Below, piece after piece: positions 43,472-52,810 of a stretch of DNA of 64,000 nucleotides. The stretch is taken from the NCBI RefSeq assembly GCF_030209755.1, contig NZ_JARVRH010000002.1, forward strand, positions 62,001 to 126,000. Direction: 5' to 3'. Position 1 is the stretch's first letter. Every line of letters begins with the position of its first letter. The notes beneath the pieces were generated by a model, which saw only the letters and a list, made by a program, of their open reading frames with translations, searched no databases and had not been told where the DNA came from. Source of the DNA: Arthrobacter sp. efr-133-TYG-118 (lineage in GTDB: Bacteria > Actinomycetota > Actinomycetes > Actinomycetales > Micrococcaceae). A program made the position numbers and the translations under genes.

Positions 43472-44979
43472 ACGGAATCTCCATCCTCGACAGGACCTTC
43501 GCCGGGGTCGCCACCGACGCCACCACGGACGCGATGCATCAACCGTGGACCGGCCACGACACCCAAGTCCTTGTGGTGGCGGCCATCGGCATCGCGATAG
43601 TAGTCTTGCTGATCGTCTGGGTAAAGATGCATGCTTTCCTGGCCTTGAGCATCGGCGCCCTCTTCGTTGGCATTGCCTCGGGAATCGCCTTGGACAAGGT
43701 GACCACGTCCTACGAAAACGGCGTCGGCGGCGTGCTGGGCTACGTCGGCGTGCTCATCGCGTTGGGAGCGATGCTTGGCAAACTCTTGGCCGATTCCGGC
43801 GGTGCGGACAAGATCGTGGACACACTTCTCCACGGCCGGCCTGCAACGCTGCCGTGGAAGATGGCGCTGATCGCCGGCATTATCGGTATTCCCATGTTTT
43901 TCGAGATCGGGCTCGTGCTTCTCATACCCGTCGTGATGCTCGCCGTGCACCGTTCCAAGGGCCCGGCGATGCGTCTTGGCATTCCGGCCCTGGCGGGCTT
44001 GTCGGTACTCCACGGTTTCATCCCACCGCACCCGGGCCCGTTGGCCGCGATCGGCATCCTCCACGCCAATGTCGGTGTGACTCTTGCCTTTGGCCTGCTG
44101 ATAGCGATTCCAACCGTCATCATCGCGGGTCCCCTCTTTGGCCGTCTCGCCGCCCGGATCGTACCGATAGGAGCTGCAGGCGCTGGCCTGGCCGTCACCG
44201 TCGGAGCCGGTGAGAACGCCCAGTCGGCTAGTTCCCAAGGCCCCGGCGCAAAAGCCGCCGGTTCGCGCGGCGAAGCGCCGGTTGGCAAGGCACAGGATCC
44301 ACAGGCAACGCGCAGCCCGTCCTTTGCCTGGACCCTGGTGACCCTGCTGTCGCCGTTGGTGCTCATGCTGATCAAAGCCGGGGCGGACATTTGGATGGAC
44401 AAGAGCGCCGCGCTCCGGCCCTTGTTGGACTTCATCGGCGATCCGGTCTTTGCGCTGCTCGTCGCGGTGCTTCTGGCCATGGTGACTTTTGGTACGAGGG
44501 TAGGCTTCTCCGCCTCGACCCTGACGAAGAAGATCGGCGAGAGCCTGTTGCCGATTGTCGGGGTCATGCTCATCGTCGGCGCGGGCGGCGGCTTCAAGCA
44601 GGTGCTCGTCGACGGCGGTACTGGAACCGCGATCGCCAAGATCGCGGTAGCTGCCAGCCTGTCGGCCCTGGTGCTGGGGTGGATCATCGCAGTGCTGATT
44701 CGCCTCGCCACCGGTTCGGCGACTGTTGCTACGGTGACGGCGGCCGGCATCATCGCACCCCTGGCGACCGGCTTGTCGCCGGCTCAGCTAGCGCTGGTTG
44801 TACTCGCCATCGGTGCCGGATCGCTGTTCTTCTCCCATGTCAACGATGCCGGCTTCTGGCTGGTCAAGGAATACTTCGGGCTGACAGTAGGGCAAACGAT
44901 CAAGACCTGGTCGGTCATGGAAACGATAATTTCCCTCGTGGGATTCGGATTCACACTGCTGCTATCCGTTTTCGTCTAG
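43468..44979 (+). CDS. Gluconate:H+ symporter (GntP family)
   Basis: 503 residues, about 12-14 membrane segments. Recognisable GntP features are LGAMLGKLLADSGGADKIVDTLL, PMFFEIGLVLLIPVVMLA, LHGFIPPHPGPLAAIGILHANVG and, near the end, SLFFSHVNDAGFWLVKEYFGLTVGQTIKTWSVMETIIS. A polar loop (residues ~250-280) lies between the halves. The gntK overlap defines a two-gene gluconate uptake and phosphorylation operon. It is convergent with the next gene, 12 bp away. Confidence 0.95.
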   Translation: MNGISILDRTFAGVATDATTDAMHQPWTGHDTQVLVVAAIGIAIVVLLIVWVKMHAFLALSIGALFVGIASGIALDKVTTSYENGVGGVLGYVGVLIALGAMLGKLLADSGGADKIVDTLLHGRPATLPWKMALIAGIIGIPMFFEIGLVLLIPVVMLAVHRSKGPAMRLGIPALAGLSVLHGFIPPHPGPLAAIGILHANVGVTLAFGLLIAIPTVIIAGPLFGRLAARIVPIGAAGAGLAVTVGAGENAQSASSQGPGAKAAGSRGEAPVGKAQDPQATRSPSFAWTLVTLLSPLVLMLIKAGADIWMDKSAALRPLLDFIGDPVFALLVAVLLAMVTFGTRVGFSASTLTKKIGESLLPIVGVMLIVGAGGGFKQVLVDGGTGTAIAKIAVAASLSALVLGWIIAVLIRLATGSATVATVTAAGIIAPLATGLSPAQLALVVLAIGAGSLFFSHVNDAGFWLVKEYFGLTVGQTIKTWSVMETIISLVGFGFTLLLSVFV

Positions 44980-44991
44980 CCAGGACGGGGC

Positions 44992-45636
44992 CTAGAGTGC
45001 GGCACGCGCCTCGTCGGCGTTCAAAAGCCTTCCACCGAGCCCACCATTCTGGTGGAGGTCGCCTCGCATCAGCTCCAGCCTGCCGGCCGCCTCGATTCCT
45101 CCGGCCTTGACCGGATCAAAGCCAGCGGCCCCAATGAGCCTCTCCACCGTTTCAGCCGCCGCGTCGTCGTCGGTTGCGTAAAACAGGACTGCCCGCCTGG
45201 ATGGCCGGTTTGCTGCCGAACCCAGCGCGTCGGCGCCCAAGGTGCCGAAAGCCTTCACGAAATGCGCGCCGTCAGGGAGCAGATTTGCCACGATCGAGGC
45301 TGCCGATTGGCCCTCCGGCAGCGTAGTGGTGTAGCCGCCGCGGCCATCAGGCCCGATCGGGTTGGTCGGGTCGATTACCACCTTGCCGACCAGCGCCTCG
45401 GACAATTGGGAGATGAGTTCCTTCTCAGTGTCCAGCCACACGGCCATCAGGACAGCGTCAGCTTGTGCCACGGCATCGGCGACGCTTGCCGAACTCGCCA
45501 ACGCACCCAGCTCAGCGGCCAACGATTCAGCATGGGATTGATCGCGGGCCGCCAAGACGACCGACTCGCCGCCCTGAACAAGATGGCGGGCGACCCGGGA
45601 CCCGATGTTGCCGATTCCAATAATTGCAGTTGTCAC
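44992..45636 (-). CDS. NADPH-dependent F420 reductase-like oxidoreductase
   Basis: 214 residues from the GTG at 45636, chosen because GGAGG lies 5 bp upstream. Rossmann start TTAIIGIGNIGSRVARHLVQGG, then VVIDPTNPIGPDG, VKAFGTLGADAL and a C-terminal Gly-rich tail. This is the COG2085 F420H2:NADP oxidoreductase / NAD-binding family. Many members outside F420 producers have other roles, so F420 use is not certain. Confidence 0.82.
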   Translation of the reverse strand: MTTAIIGIGNIGSRVARHLVQGGESVVLAARDQSHAESLAAELGALASSASVADAVAQADAVLMAVWLDTEKELISQLSEALVGKVVIDPTNPIGPDGRGGYTTTLPEGQSAASIVANLLPDGAHFVKAFGTLGADALGSAANRPSRRAVLFYATDDDAAAETVERLIGAAGFDPVKAGGIEAAGRLELMRGDLHQNGGLGGRLLNADEARAAL

Positions 45637-45729
45637 GTCAACCTCCGTGCGCGCCTTCATCTCAATCATAGGCGGAGTTGGGCGTCAGAGCTGGGGCGGA
45701 TTCCTGACACAGCCCGATGGAACTGCTTC

Positions 45730-46869
45730 TCAGTCGGATTCCTCAGGAACGTCTGCGGACCGGTCGCCGCGCCGGATGATGCCCATTTGCTCGAGCTGGG
45801 CCGACATCCCTGCACCGTCTGGAGAGTAGATCCACGGGACCCCCGGGGTGGGCTGAGCCGGGGACTTCGATCGCCCGCCGGCGAGCACCGCCTCGCCGAC
45901 GGAAAGCTGGCGGATCGCGATGGCCCTGACGTTCTGCGGATGGCGTTGGGCGAACTCGGCGTAGATGGCCTCGTCGTGCTGTCCGTCATCACCAACCAGT
46001 AGCCACTTAACGCCGGGGAACTCAGCCGCGAGGCGTTCCAGAGATGTCCTCTTGTGCTCCTTGCCGCTGCGGAACCAGCGGTCAGGCGTGGGACCCCAGT
46101 CGGTCAGGAGCTTGGGACCGGCGGGATACAAATTGCGGGACAGGAACCGCGATAGGGTCGGTGCGACATTCCAGGCTCCGGTCGACAGATACACCACGGG
46201 AGCCGAGGGCGCCGTCCTTACGATCCGCTCGTACAACACAGCCATGCCCGGCGTCGGGGTCCTCGCGTGTTCGTCGAGGACGAAAGTGTTCCAGGCGGCT
46301 AGGAACGGACGGGGCAGCGTGGTGACCATCACGGTGTCGTCGATGTCGGAGACGACACCGAAGTCTGCATCGTCAGCGACGATCCGCACTGGAGCCTCCA
46401 CGATGCTGGATCCCCCGGATTGCAGGGTGATCGTATGCCAGCCGGCGTCGAGGGCTACGGGGATATGCGCGTCGACCACGCCTCCGCGGTCCGCTTCGAC
46501 GTCATGGACAGTGCCTGCGACTGTCACGCGCACGGCGGCGTGTGCCACGGGCGCACTCGTGAAATTGCGCCAGCCGCGCATTCCATCCTGCAATGGTCTG
46601 AGTGCACTTGCCTGAGCGCCAGTCCCGGTGTCCCGCGCGTCACTGCGGACAACGCGCGCCAACACCCGGACCCAGGAAGTGGTGCCGTAACCGGTGTAAG
46701 GGATGACGGTCTCCACCCGACCGCGCTGGATAGCGAGTCGCGTCTGGAACCTGAGCCAGGCATCGTCGAGTCTCAGGGCGAGATGGCGGCGCGCACGGCT
46801 CGGCAGCGTCGGGCTCCCGCTGTCAACGCTGTCGGACAGGGCGCGCGGCTTCACAGGGAGGGGACACAT
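45730..46869 (-). CDS. App1-type phosphatase domain protein (DUF2183)
   Basis: 379 residues. A β-rich N-terminal part (GYGTTSWVRVLARVV, NFTSAPVAHAAVRVTVAG) precedes the HAD-like catalytic domain with VVSDIDDTVMVTTLP (DxDxT), PVVYLSTGAWNVAPTLSRFL, RTSLERLAAEFPGVKWLLVGDDGQHDEAIYAEFA. App1 family enzymes dephosphorylate phosphatidate in yeast; bacterial substrates are unclear. It appears monocistronic. Confidence 0.88.
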   Translation of the reverse strand: MCPLPVKPRALSDSVDSGSPTLPSRARRHLALRLDDAWLRFQTRLAIQRGRVETVIPYTGYGTTSWVRVLARVVRSDARDTGTGAQASALRPLQDGMRGWRNFTSAPVAHAAVRVTVAGTVHDVEADRGGVVDAHIPVALDAGWHTITLQSGGSSIVEAPVRIVADDADFGVVSDIDDTVMVTTLPRPFLAAWNTFVLDEHARTPTPGMAVLYERIVRTAPSAPVVYLSTGAWNVAPTLSRFLSRNLYPAGPKLLTDWGPTPDRWFRSGKEHKRTSLERLAAEFPGVKWLLVGDDGQHDEAIYAEFAQRHPQNVRAIAIRQLSVGEAVLAGGRSKSPAQPTPGVPWIYSPDGAGMSAQLEQMGIIRRGDRSADVPEESD

Positions 46870-47089
46870 GCGTCCAGTCTTACATGGTCACTCTCCACGC
46901 CTACTCACAGGCCGTGCGCCAACCGGCAGGCTTGCCGGCACCCAGCCGGGCCGCCGGCCCGAATGGAATCCGTACCCCGCACGGAGTCTGCCGCGCGCGG
47001 CAGGAGCCTTTCTCCCGACGTGGATTCGCCGTAAAGTCCGCGGTAGGCTCCGTCTTGGCCGTGTAAATGAACACTTGGAGGCTTTTCCC

Positions 47090-47530
47090 ATGTCGCGAAT
47101 CATGCGGTTCGACCACGTCGGTGTCACCGTTCAGGACCTCGACCACGTGACGGCGTTCTTCGTTGGACTCGGGCTCGAGGTCGAGGGCCGGACGTTCGTG
47201 GAGGGCGAGTTCATCGACACCGTCATAGCCATCCCAGATTCCCGTACGGAGATCGTCATGCTGCGGACACCTGACGGAGGAACAGGGGTGGAGCTATCCA
47301 GCTTCGTCAGGCCGGACCCCGAGCCGGGATCACCCGCCGCGATGGCCAACGAACTCGGGCTGCGCAGCCTGTCCTTCGAAGTTGACGATCTTCAGGCGCA
47401 CGTCGACAGGCTGGCCGCGGAGGGATACGGGTTGGTCGGTGGCATCGGCCAGTATGAGGGAGCCTGGCGCATGGCCTACGTGCGAGGTCCAGAGGGAATC
47501 ATCGTCGCCCTGGCCGAGCGGATCAACTGA
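47090..47530 (+). CDS. VOC (glyoxalase/bleomycin resistance) family protein
   Basis: 146 residues from the ATG at 47090, with GGAGG 8 bp upstream. Two βαβββ modules: FDHVGVTVQDLDHVTAFFVG (first metal His) and LRSLSFEVDDLQAHVDRLAAEG, ending AYVRGPEGIIVALAE (last Glu). A metal-dependent lyase, dioxygenase or binding protein; substrate unknown. Long in-frame upstream starts overlap the App1 gene and are rejected. Confidence 0.9.
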   Translation: MSRIMRFDHVGVTVQDLDHVTAFFVGLGLEVEGRTFVEGEFIDTVIAIPDSRTEIVMLRTPDGGTGVELSSFVRPDPEPGSPAAMANELGLRSLSFEVDDLQAHVDRLAAEGYGLVGGIGQYEGAWRMAYVRGPEGIIVALAERIN

Positions 47531-47668
47531 CACGGCGGCTTGTAGTCGCGTCGCCGCGTCACGCCGAGCAGGTTTTCGGCGCCCCCAACGGACTGCGAGC
47601 CCGGGATTCCGGGGTTTCGGAGCAGTGTGGGCGCCAAAAAGGTGCGTGGCGTGACGCGGCGCCGAGTG

Positions 47669-47821
47669 CTACGGCAGGATCGCGTCGGCTTCGACTTCGA
47701 CCAGAAGGTCGTCTGCTGCCAGGGCGCCGACCTCGACGACGGCGGTCACGGGACGGATGTCGCCGAAGATTTCACCGTGGACGGCGCCAACGGCGTCGAA
47801 ATCTGCAATGTCAGTGAGCAA
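47669..47821 (-). pseudogene. RidA/YjgF family remnant (C-terminal part only)
   Basis: The minus-strand frame reads LLTDIADFDAVGAVHGEIFG, then DIRPVTAVVEVGALAADDLLVEVEADAILP and a stop. This matches the last ~50 residues of RidA-type enamine/imine deaminases, including the catalytic Arg in RP and the VEVGAL...VEVEA pattern. Nothing upstream matches the N-terminal half, so the gene is truncated at about 47820. The break marks one edge of a disturbed region. Confidence 0.75.
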
Positions 47822-48549
47822 ACCAGGACGCTGGCATGATCCTGGGCGGAATGACGGACCGACAACCATCCACCGAGGGCAGATGCGGACGGTGCCCGTA
47901 ATGATGTTGGGCGGTGAGGGACAGCCCTCTGTCCGCGTTTTGTGGACTGAGGACGGTCAGGAGCAGACGAAGGAGTTCCATGTTGGGTGACCACCAAAAG
48001 TCAATCGCACCCTGCCTCTGAAAGCATCGGGAGGCCGCGATACTCCTGATTAAGGGTCATCGACTTATCGATGGCGGAATGTGGCTCGGAGGACCTGGAA
48101 GGCGATTCTGTCGCGTCGGTGGTCGGTAACCGTCCTTGACGGCCACCACCACAACGGAGATCTGCAAAAGCCCAGGCGCAATGATCGATGCCGGGTTGCT
48201 GATCGTAGGCTCCCGCTGGTCATCTCAGTTACGACCCATCCTTGCAGGGCATCTTTGCGAAGGAGCGCATGCCCTTTTATGGCGTGGGATTTGTACCTAC
48301 CAGCATGGGTTTGATGTCTATCCGGCTGCTCTTGATTGGGCGTTCCAAGGTATGCCTGCGCCATTCGGGCTCGAATCTGTTGCGCGGAACATTTCGCGGG
48401 CGCCGTCAGATTGAGCTGGTGAGTTTCAACGGCGAATCTCTTGGCTGATTTCCGAGCTTGGGGACGCAACCCTGGGGTTCACACCTCGGATGTGACTTTC
48501 GGCGGTGGAAGAAGGCTTTGTAGTATGACCGACAACTTCGAAGGGGACG
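47822..48549. other. 728 bp without a recognisable gene
   Basis: Between the RidA remnant and the large helicase gene I see only short open frames with no family resemblance and no Shine-Dalgarno support. The 3' part has a -10-like TAGTAT at about 48514 ahead of the helicase. This is probably a scarred insertion junction plus the helicase promoter. Confidence 0.5.
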
Positions 48550-51500
48550 ATGTCAATGAGTGAATCCGGTATGTTCAGGGCGCGAGGTACGGATCAGGCG
48601 GGGTCCGGCGATCCGTTGAATTTCTGGTTGGGAGTTGAGGCGTTCTCGCCCCAGGCTGTTCCGGCGAGGTCTCGTTCACGCAACGAGGTGCCGTTTGTTG
48701 CTGATTACGGCGCTGGGATGGTCTTGCCGTGGAGCCTCGAGGCGGAGTGGCCTGCGGCCCGCAAGGGGTATGTGTGGCAGCACGTGGTGTATCTCGGTGT
48801 TTTTGATCTGGAGTCAGCGTGGGATGTTCTTGAACCTGTACCGGTTGAGGATTTCGATGCTCGCCCGGCGCCCCGGAGCGCGGTGGCGATGGTCAATGTG
48901 GACGCGGACGGCACCCTGATCCAGGGCAGCGCAGTCTTGTCGCAGTGTGTTTGGGCGGCAGGCCGTCATCGCAAGCGCAGTCGCCTTGATGATGTGTTTG
49001 CTGATTTCGCCACTGATGAGGCCAGGTGGCTTGAGGGCCTAGACGATCTGGTTCTTGCCCGGGGTATCGGAGTTGGTGCGGATTCGGCTGAGGGCTTTGC
49101 CAGCCGCCCGGTTTCTCTTGACGATCTTCGGGTTGTTCTTGGCTTGTCCTTGGAGACGACAGGGACAGCGGGGCTGCTCACCTTGGATGGGGATCCTGTT
49201 GGCGTGATCCGGGTTCAGAGCGAGCAGATCTTGTTGAAGAAGCGCGAGCTGGAGGCGGAACCGGGGTTTCTGAACAGTCTCTTCTCGGCCGACCTTTACC
49301 GATTGTCCCGCCAGTTGAGGCTTTCCGGTGCCACGGTCCAGTACCTGGGTCGGCATGGTGGAGCGCGGAAGACCGATGTGCGCCAGGAGCTGGCCACGGT
49401 CTATGAATCGGTGGCCCCATGCATGGTTCCTGATGGGCGGTGGCCAAGCAACCCAGAGCATTCGTTGGCCTTATCGCAGCAGTTTGCGGTGAACCGTGCG
49501 CTGGCGGATCTCGACGGCGGGGAAGGCGTCTTCTCTGTCAATGGGCCACCCGGGACCGGGAAAACTACGATGTTGCGGGACATGATCGCGGGATTGGTGA
49601 CCCGTCGTGCTGTCACGTTGGCCGCCTTCACCGACCCAGCAGGGGCGTTCGTGGCCCGGCATCAGCTGAAATCAAACACAAAGTACTCGCGCACGGTCCA
49701 CGAACTGCATCCGAGCTTGCGCGGATTCGAGATGGTGATTGCCTCGTCCAACAACGGTGCAGTTGAGAACATCAGCTTGGAGATTCCCTGGAAAGACGGC
49801 GACGTCATTGCCGAGGAGTTCCAGGACAACACGGCGTACTTCGCACGCATCGCCACCGAACTGCTGAATGACGGGACCCGCAAGGACCAGCAGAAGGATG
49901 AGCCCAAGAAGCAAGCATGGGGGCTAGTCTCCGCGAAACTCGGGAATTCCAAGAACAGGACAGCCTTCATTTCGACCGCCTTGCACGGTGACAGAGAACC
50001 ACGCGCAGACGGTGACGCTGTCCCGGGGCTCGTACAGCTTTTGGAGAACCCACCCGGACCACACGTCTCTAGTTGGGCCGAGGCCAGGGCATCGTTCCTG
50101 GCGGCCAAGGCCAAGGTTGACCGGCTCAGGGCGGCTCGGCAGACATGCCATGAGGGCTTCCGGGACGTACCGGCGCTGCGTGCGGAGATAGCGGAGTTGG
50201 AACAGGTCCTCACTTCCGACAAGGAAATGCTCACCGCTCAGGAAGAACTCATCATCGGGCAGGCCCAGGAGCTTGCGGAGCTCCACCGGCTGGAGGCAAC
50301 GAGGCAGACCGAACTTGAGGTCCATACCGCAGCCAAGCCCGGACTGCTGGAACAGATCCGTACTTCCGGTGATGTCATGACGCAGTGGAGGGACAGACAC
50401 GACCGGCTCAGCGCCGAGATTGACCATATCCGCCGTTCCATCGCGGGTCTGAAGATGATCTTTGCCAACTCGCGTACCGCGTGCGAAGGGCTGCGGGGGC
50501 GCTATCAGCAAACCCAGACGAAACTGAGCCACCGCCAAGAGCAGGACAAAGAGTATCAAGCGCAGACAGGCGGATCGCAGCCTGTGGATGACTGGTTCGA
50601 CTCGGCAAGCTCGTCACGGGAGAAGTCATCACCCTGGCTGGATGAAGAATTCAACCGGGCACGCTCGAAGTTGTTCTTGCACGCACTGAAATTGCATGAA
50701 GCGTTCATCTACGACCAGCGAACGGCCATGCGCCAAAACCTCCTCGCAGTTCAAGACGTGCTCAAAAGCGATGTGCCCGCCGAAGCAGCGGCAAAGGTGG
50801 TCAGGCATGCGTGGGAAGCCTTGTTCATGGTCGTACCAACGATCACAACAACCTTCGCATCCGTTCCACGCCTATTTGCCTCGCTTAAGGATGAACAGCT
50901 TGGCTGGCTCTTCGTGGACGAAGCTGGCCAAGCCGCGCCACAGCACGCACTCTGCGGTATCGCACGTGTCCGCCGTGCAGTCCTGGTAGGTGATCCCCTG
51001 CAGCTCACCCCGGTGGTGACCTTGCCGGAAAAGTACCAGACGCGGTTGCTGGAAATCACCGGGACCAGCCAGCAATGGCTGCCGGCCCATAATCCGGCCC
51101 AGATGCTTGCCGACCGCCACACAAGGTACGGGACAACCATCCAGCCCCCAGGCGGTGATGAGCTGTGGGTTGGGGCCCCGCTGCGGGTACACAGGCGCTG
51201 CGACAACCCGATGTTCGACGTCGTAAACGAGGAAGTCTACGGCGGACTCATGATCCACGGCGAAAAAGAACCACACAAGGCATTCCCTAAAGACAGCCCA
51301 GTCCAGGCACCGGGCTCTGCCTGGTTCGACGTGCAGACCGGCCAATGGAACGGGCACGCTTCACCCCAAGAACTCACCAGACTGGACGAGCTCCTCGCTG
51401 CCATGCAGCGGGCCGGCTACAACATGGACGACATCCTCATCGTCTCGCCCTTCCGCGACACAGCAAACGGCATCGTCGGGGTCGCCAAGCAGTACGGGAT

Positions 51501-52701
51501 TGACACCAGCACACGGTCCGGCACGGTCCACCGTGCACAGGGGAAGGAAGCCAGCATCGTCATCGTCGTCCTCGGCGGCAAAACCCGAGGCGCACGCAAC
51601 TGGGCCGTCGGAACACCTAACCTCTTCAACGTCGTCGTCAGCCGCGCCAAACGACGCCTCTACATCATCGGCGACCACCGACACTGGACCGAGCTGCCAT
51701 ACTTCAAAGCTCTCGCTCCACGGGTGCAAGTCCACCACCAAGAGCAAGCACCTTCGGACCTCTTCAGGCCCTTAGAAGATGGCACGGCTGAACATGGTGA
51801 GGCTCCGGAAGACATGGCATTGGAACCCACCAACTACCCGACTCCCTATCCGGCGCAAACGATCGAATACGACGATCTAGCCGTGGAGCCCTTGGGCGGC
51901 TCAATTGAGAAAGAACTCTGGGACCCTGAACGCGAACCAGCTGAGGGTCCGGATCGACATGGGAAGGAATGGGAACACTCCGACTACGAAGCCCTCATCA
52001 CCGGTATCCGATATGGCTACAGCGACGACGAACTCGCGATCCACGTTCGGCGAAGCATTGGAGGAATCCGGGCACGCGCGCCATGGCTCCTTCCAGAGGG
52101 AACGGAAGTCAGCAGCCGGAAAGATGCACTCGAGAAGCTCCGTGAAGCCGCCGCCGAAGAATCCTTCGACTGGCAGACCCACGTACGCGAATCCCATATC
52201 GGCAATCAGAAAGCTCTCTGGGACCCCGCAGCGGACCACGCGCTTCGTACTGCTTGGGAAACCGGGGCACCGATGCTTCCCGCGCTCTCCAAAGCCCTTG
52301 AGATAGACGAAGAGTCCATCGCCCGGAGACTCCTGACACATGGCTACGCCCCGAATAGGTACTCGGTCGTCGACCGTCTCGGATGCACGCCAGGAAGCGC
52401 CCTCGACGTAAACGCCCGGCTGGCGAGAGACAAAGCAGCGGCCCTGATTTGGGTCCTCACCGTCATCGACGAGCACGGAACAATCCAGCACCTCTCACTG
52501 CACCCCAACCAAGAGACCGCATTCGATGCGAAAGACTCACTGGAACCTGGCGAAGGTCAGCGGAACGACTGGGAATGGATGGTCGCGCAACGCGTCGTCG
52601 GTGAAGGGTCAACCAGGTCCTCGACTACCGGACAATACGCCAAGGCAACACGTTCCTGGGACATACCTGGAACGAGCGAAGGGAAACGCTCAGTGCCGTG
52701 A
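48550..52701 (+). CDS. Large SF1 (Upf1/DNA2-NAM7-like) helicase with coiled coil and C-terminal HTH-like repeats
   Basis: 1383 residues. The N-terminal ~320 residues match no family I recognise. Walker A GPPGTGKTT is at 332-340; a long coiled coil occupies ~535-690 (LRAEIAELEQVLTSDKEMLTAQ onward). Walker B FVDEAGQA is at ~788-795, then VGDPLQLTPV, TVHRAQGKEAS (~992) and NVVVSRAKRRLYIIGDH (~1027). All core motifs look intact. The C-terminal 250 residues hold two helix-turn-helix-like units: DYEALITGIRYGYSDDELAI through SIGGIRARAPWLL, and WDPAADHALRTAWETGAPML through IARRLLTHGYA. AAGGGGACG precedes the ATG; a second ATG is 6 bp on. Stand-alone, next to a dead transposase; a defence role is inference. 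Confidence 0.85.
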   Translation: MSMSESGMFRARGTDQAGSGDPLNFWLGVEAFSPQAVPARSRSRNEVPFVADYGAGMVLPWSLEAEWPAARKGYVWQHVVYLGVFDLESAWDVLEPVPVEDFDARPAPRSAVAMVNVDADGTLIQGSAVLSQCVWAAGRHRKRSRLDDVFADFATDEARWLEGLDDLVLARGIGVGADSAEGFASRPVSLDDLRVVLGLSLETTGTAGLLTLDGDPVGVIRVQSEQILLKKRELEAEPGFLNSLFSADLYRLSRQLRLSGATVQYLGRHGGARKTDVRQELATVYESVAPCMVPDGRWPSNPEHSLALSQQFAVNRALADLDGGEGVFSVNGPPGTGKTTMLRDMIAGLVTRRAVTLAAFTDPAGAFVARHQLKSNTKYSRTVHELHPSLRGFEMVIASSNNGAVENISLEIPWKDGDVIAEEFQDNTAYFARIATELLNDGTRKDQQKDEPKKQAWGLVSAKLGNSKNRTAFISTALHGDREPRADGDAVPGLVQLLENPPGPHVSSWAEARASFLAAKAKVDRLRAARQTCHEGFRDVPALRAEIAELEQVLTSDKEMLTAQEELIIGQAQELAELHRLEATRQTELEVHTAAKPGLLEQIRTSGDVMTQWRDRHDRLSAEIDHIRRSIAGLKMIFANSRTACEGLRGRYQQTQTKLSHRQEQDKEYQAQTGGSQPVDDWFDSASSSREKSSPWLDEEFNRARSKLFLHALKLHEAFIYDQRTAMRQNLLAVQDVLKSDVPAEAAAKVVRHAWEALFMVVPTITTTFASVPRLFASLKDEQLGWLFVDEAGQAAPQHALCGIARVRRAVLVGDPLQLTPVVTLPEKYQTRLLEITGTSQQWLPAHNPAQMLADRHTRYGTTIQPPGGDELWVGAPLRVHRRCDNPMFDVVNEEVYGGLMIHGEKEPHKAFPKDSPVQAPGSAWFDVQTGQWNGHASPQELTRLDELLAAMQRAGYNMDDILIVSPFRDTANGIVGVAKQYGIDTSTRSGTVHRAQGKEASIVIVVLGGKTRGARNWAVGTPNLFNVVVSRAKRRLYIIGDHRHWTELPYFKALAPRVQVHHQEQAPSDLFRPLEDGTAEHGEAPEDMALEPTNYPTPYPAQTIEYDDLAVEPLGGSIEKELWDPEREPAEGPDRHGKEWEHSDYEALITGIRYGYSDDELAIHVRRSIGGIRARAPWLLPEGTEVSSRKDALEKLREAAAEESFDWQTHVRESHIGNQKALWDPAADHALRTAWETGAPMLPALSKALEIDEESIARRLLTHGYAPNRYSVVDRLGCTPGSALDVNARLARDKAAALIWVLTVIDEHGTIQHLSLHPNQETAFDAKDSLEPGEGQRNDWEWMVAQRVVGEGSTRSSTTGQYAKATRSWDIPGTSEGKRSVP

Positions 52702-52810
52702 AGTCTCTCATAAATAGCTCTGACCGTTACAGCCGGTCTAATCCTGAATGATTGTGGAACTGTCTGAATAACGGTGTGTGGGGTCTGGCCTGATCCGAAA
52801 GGAGACGGCC

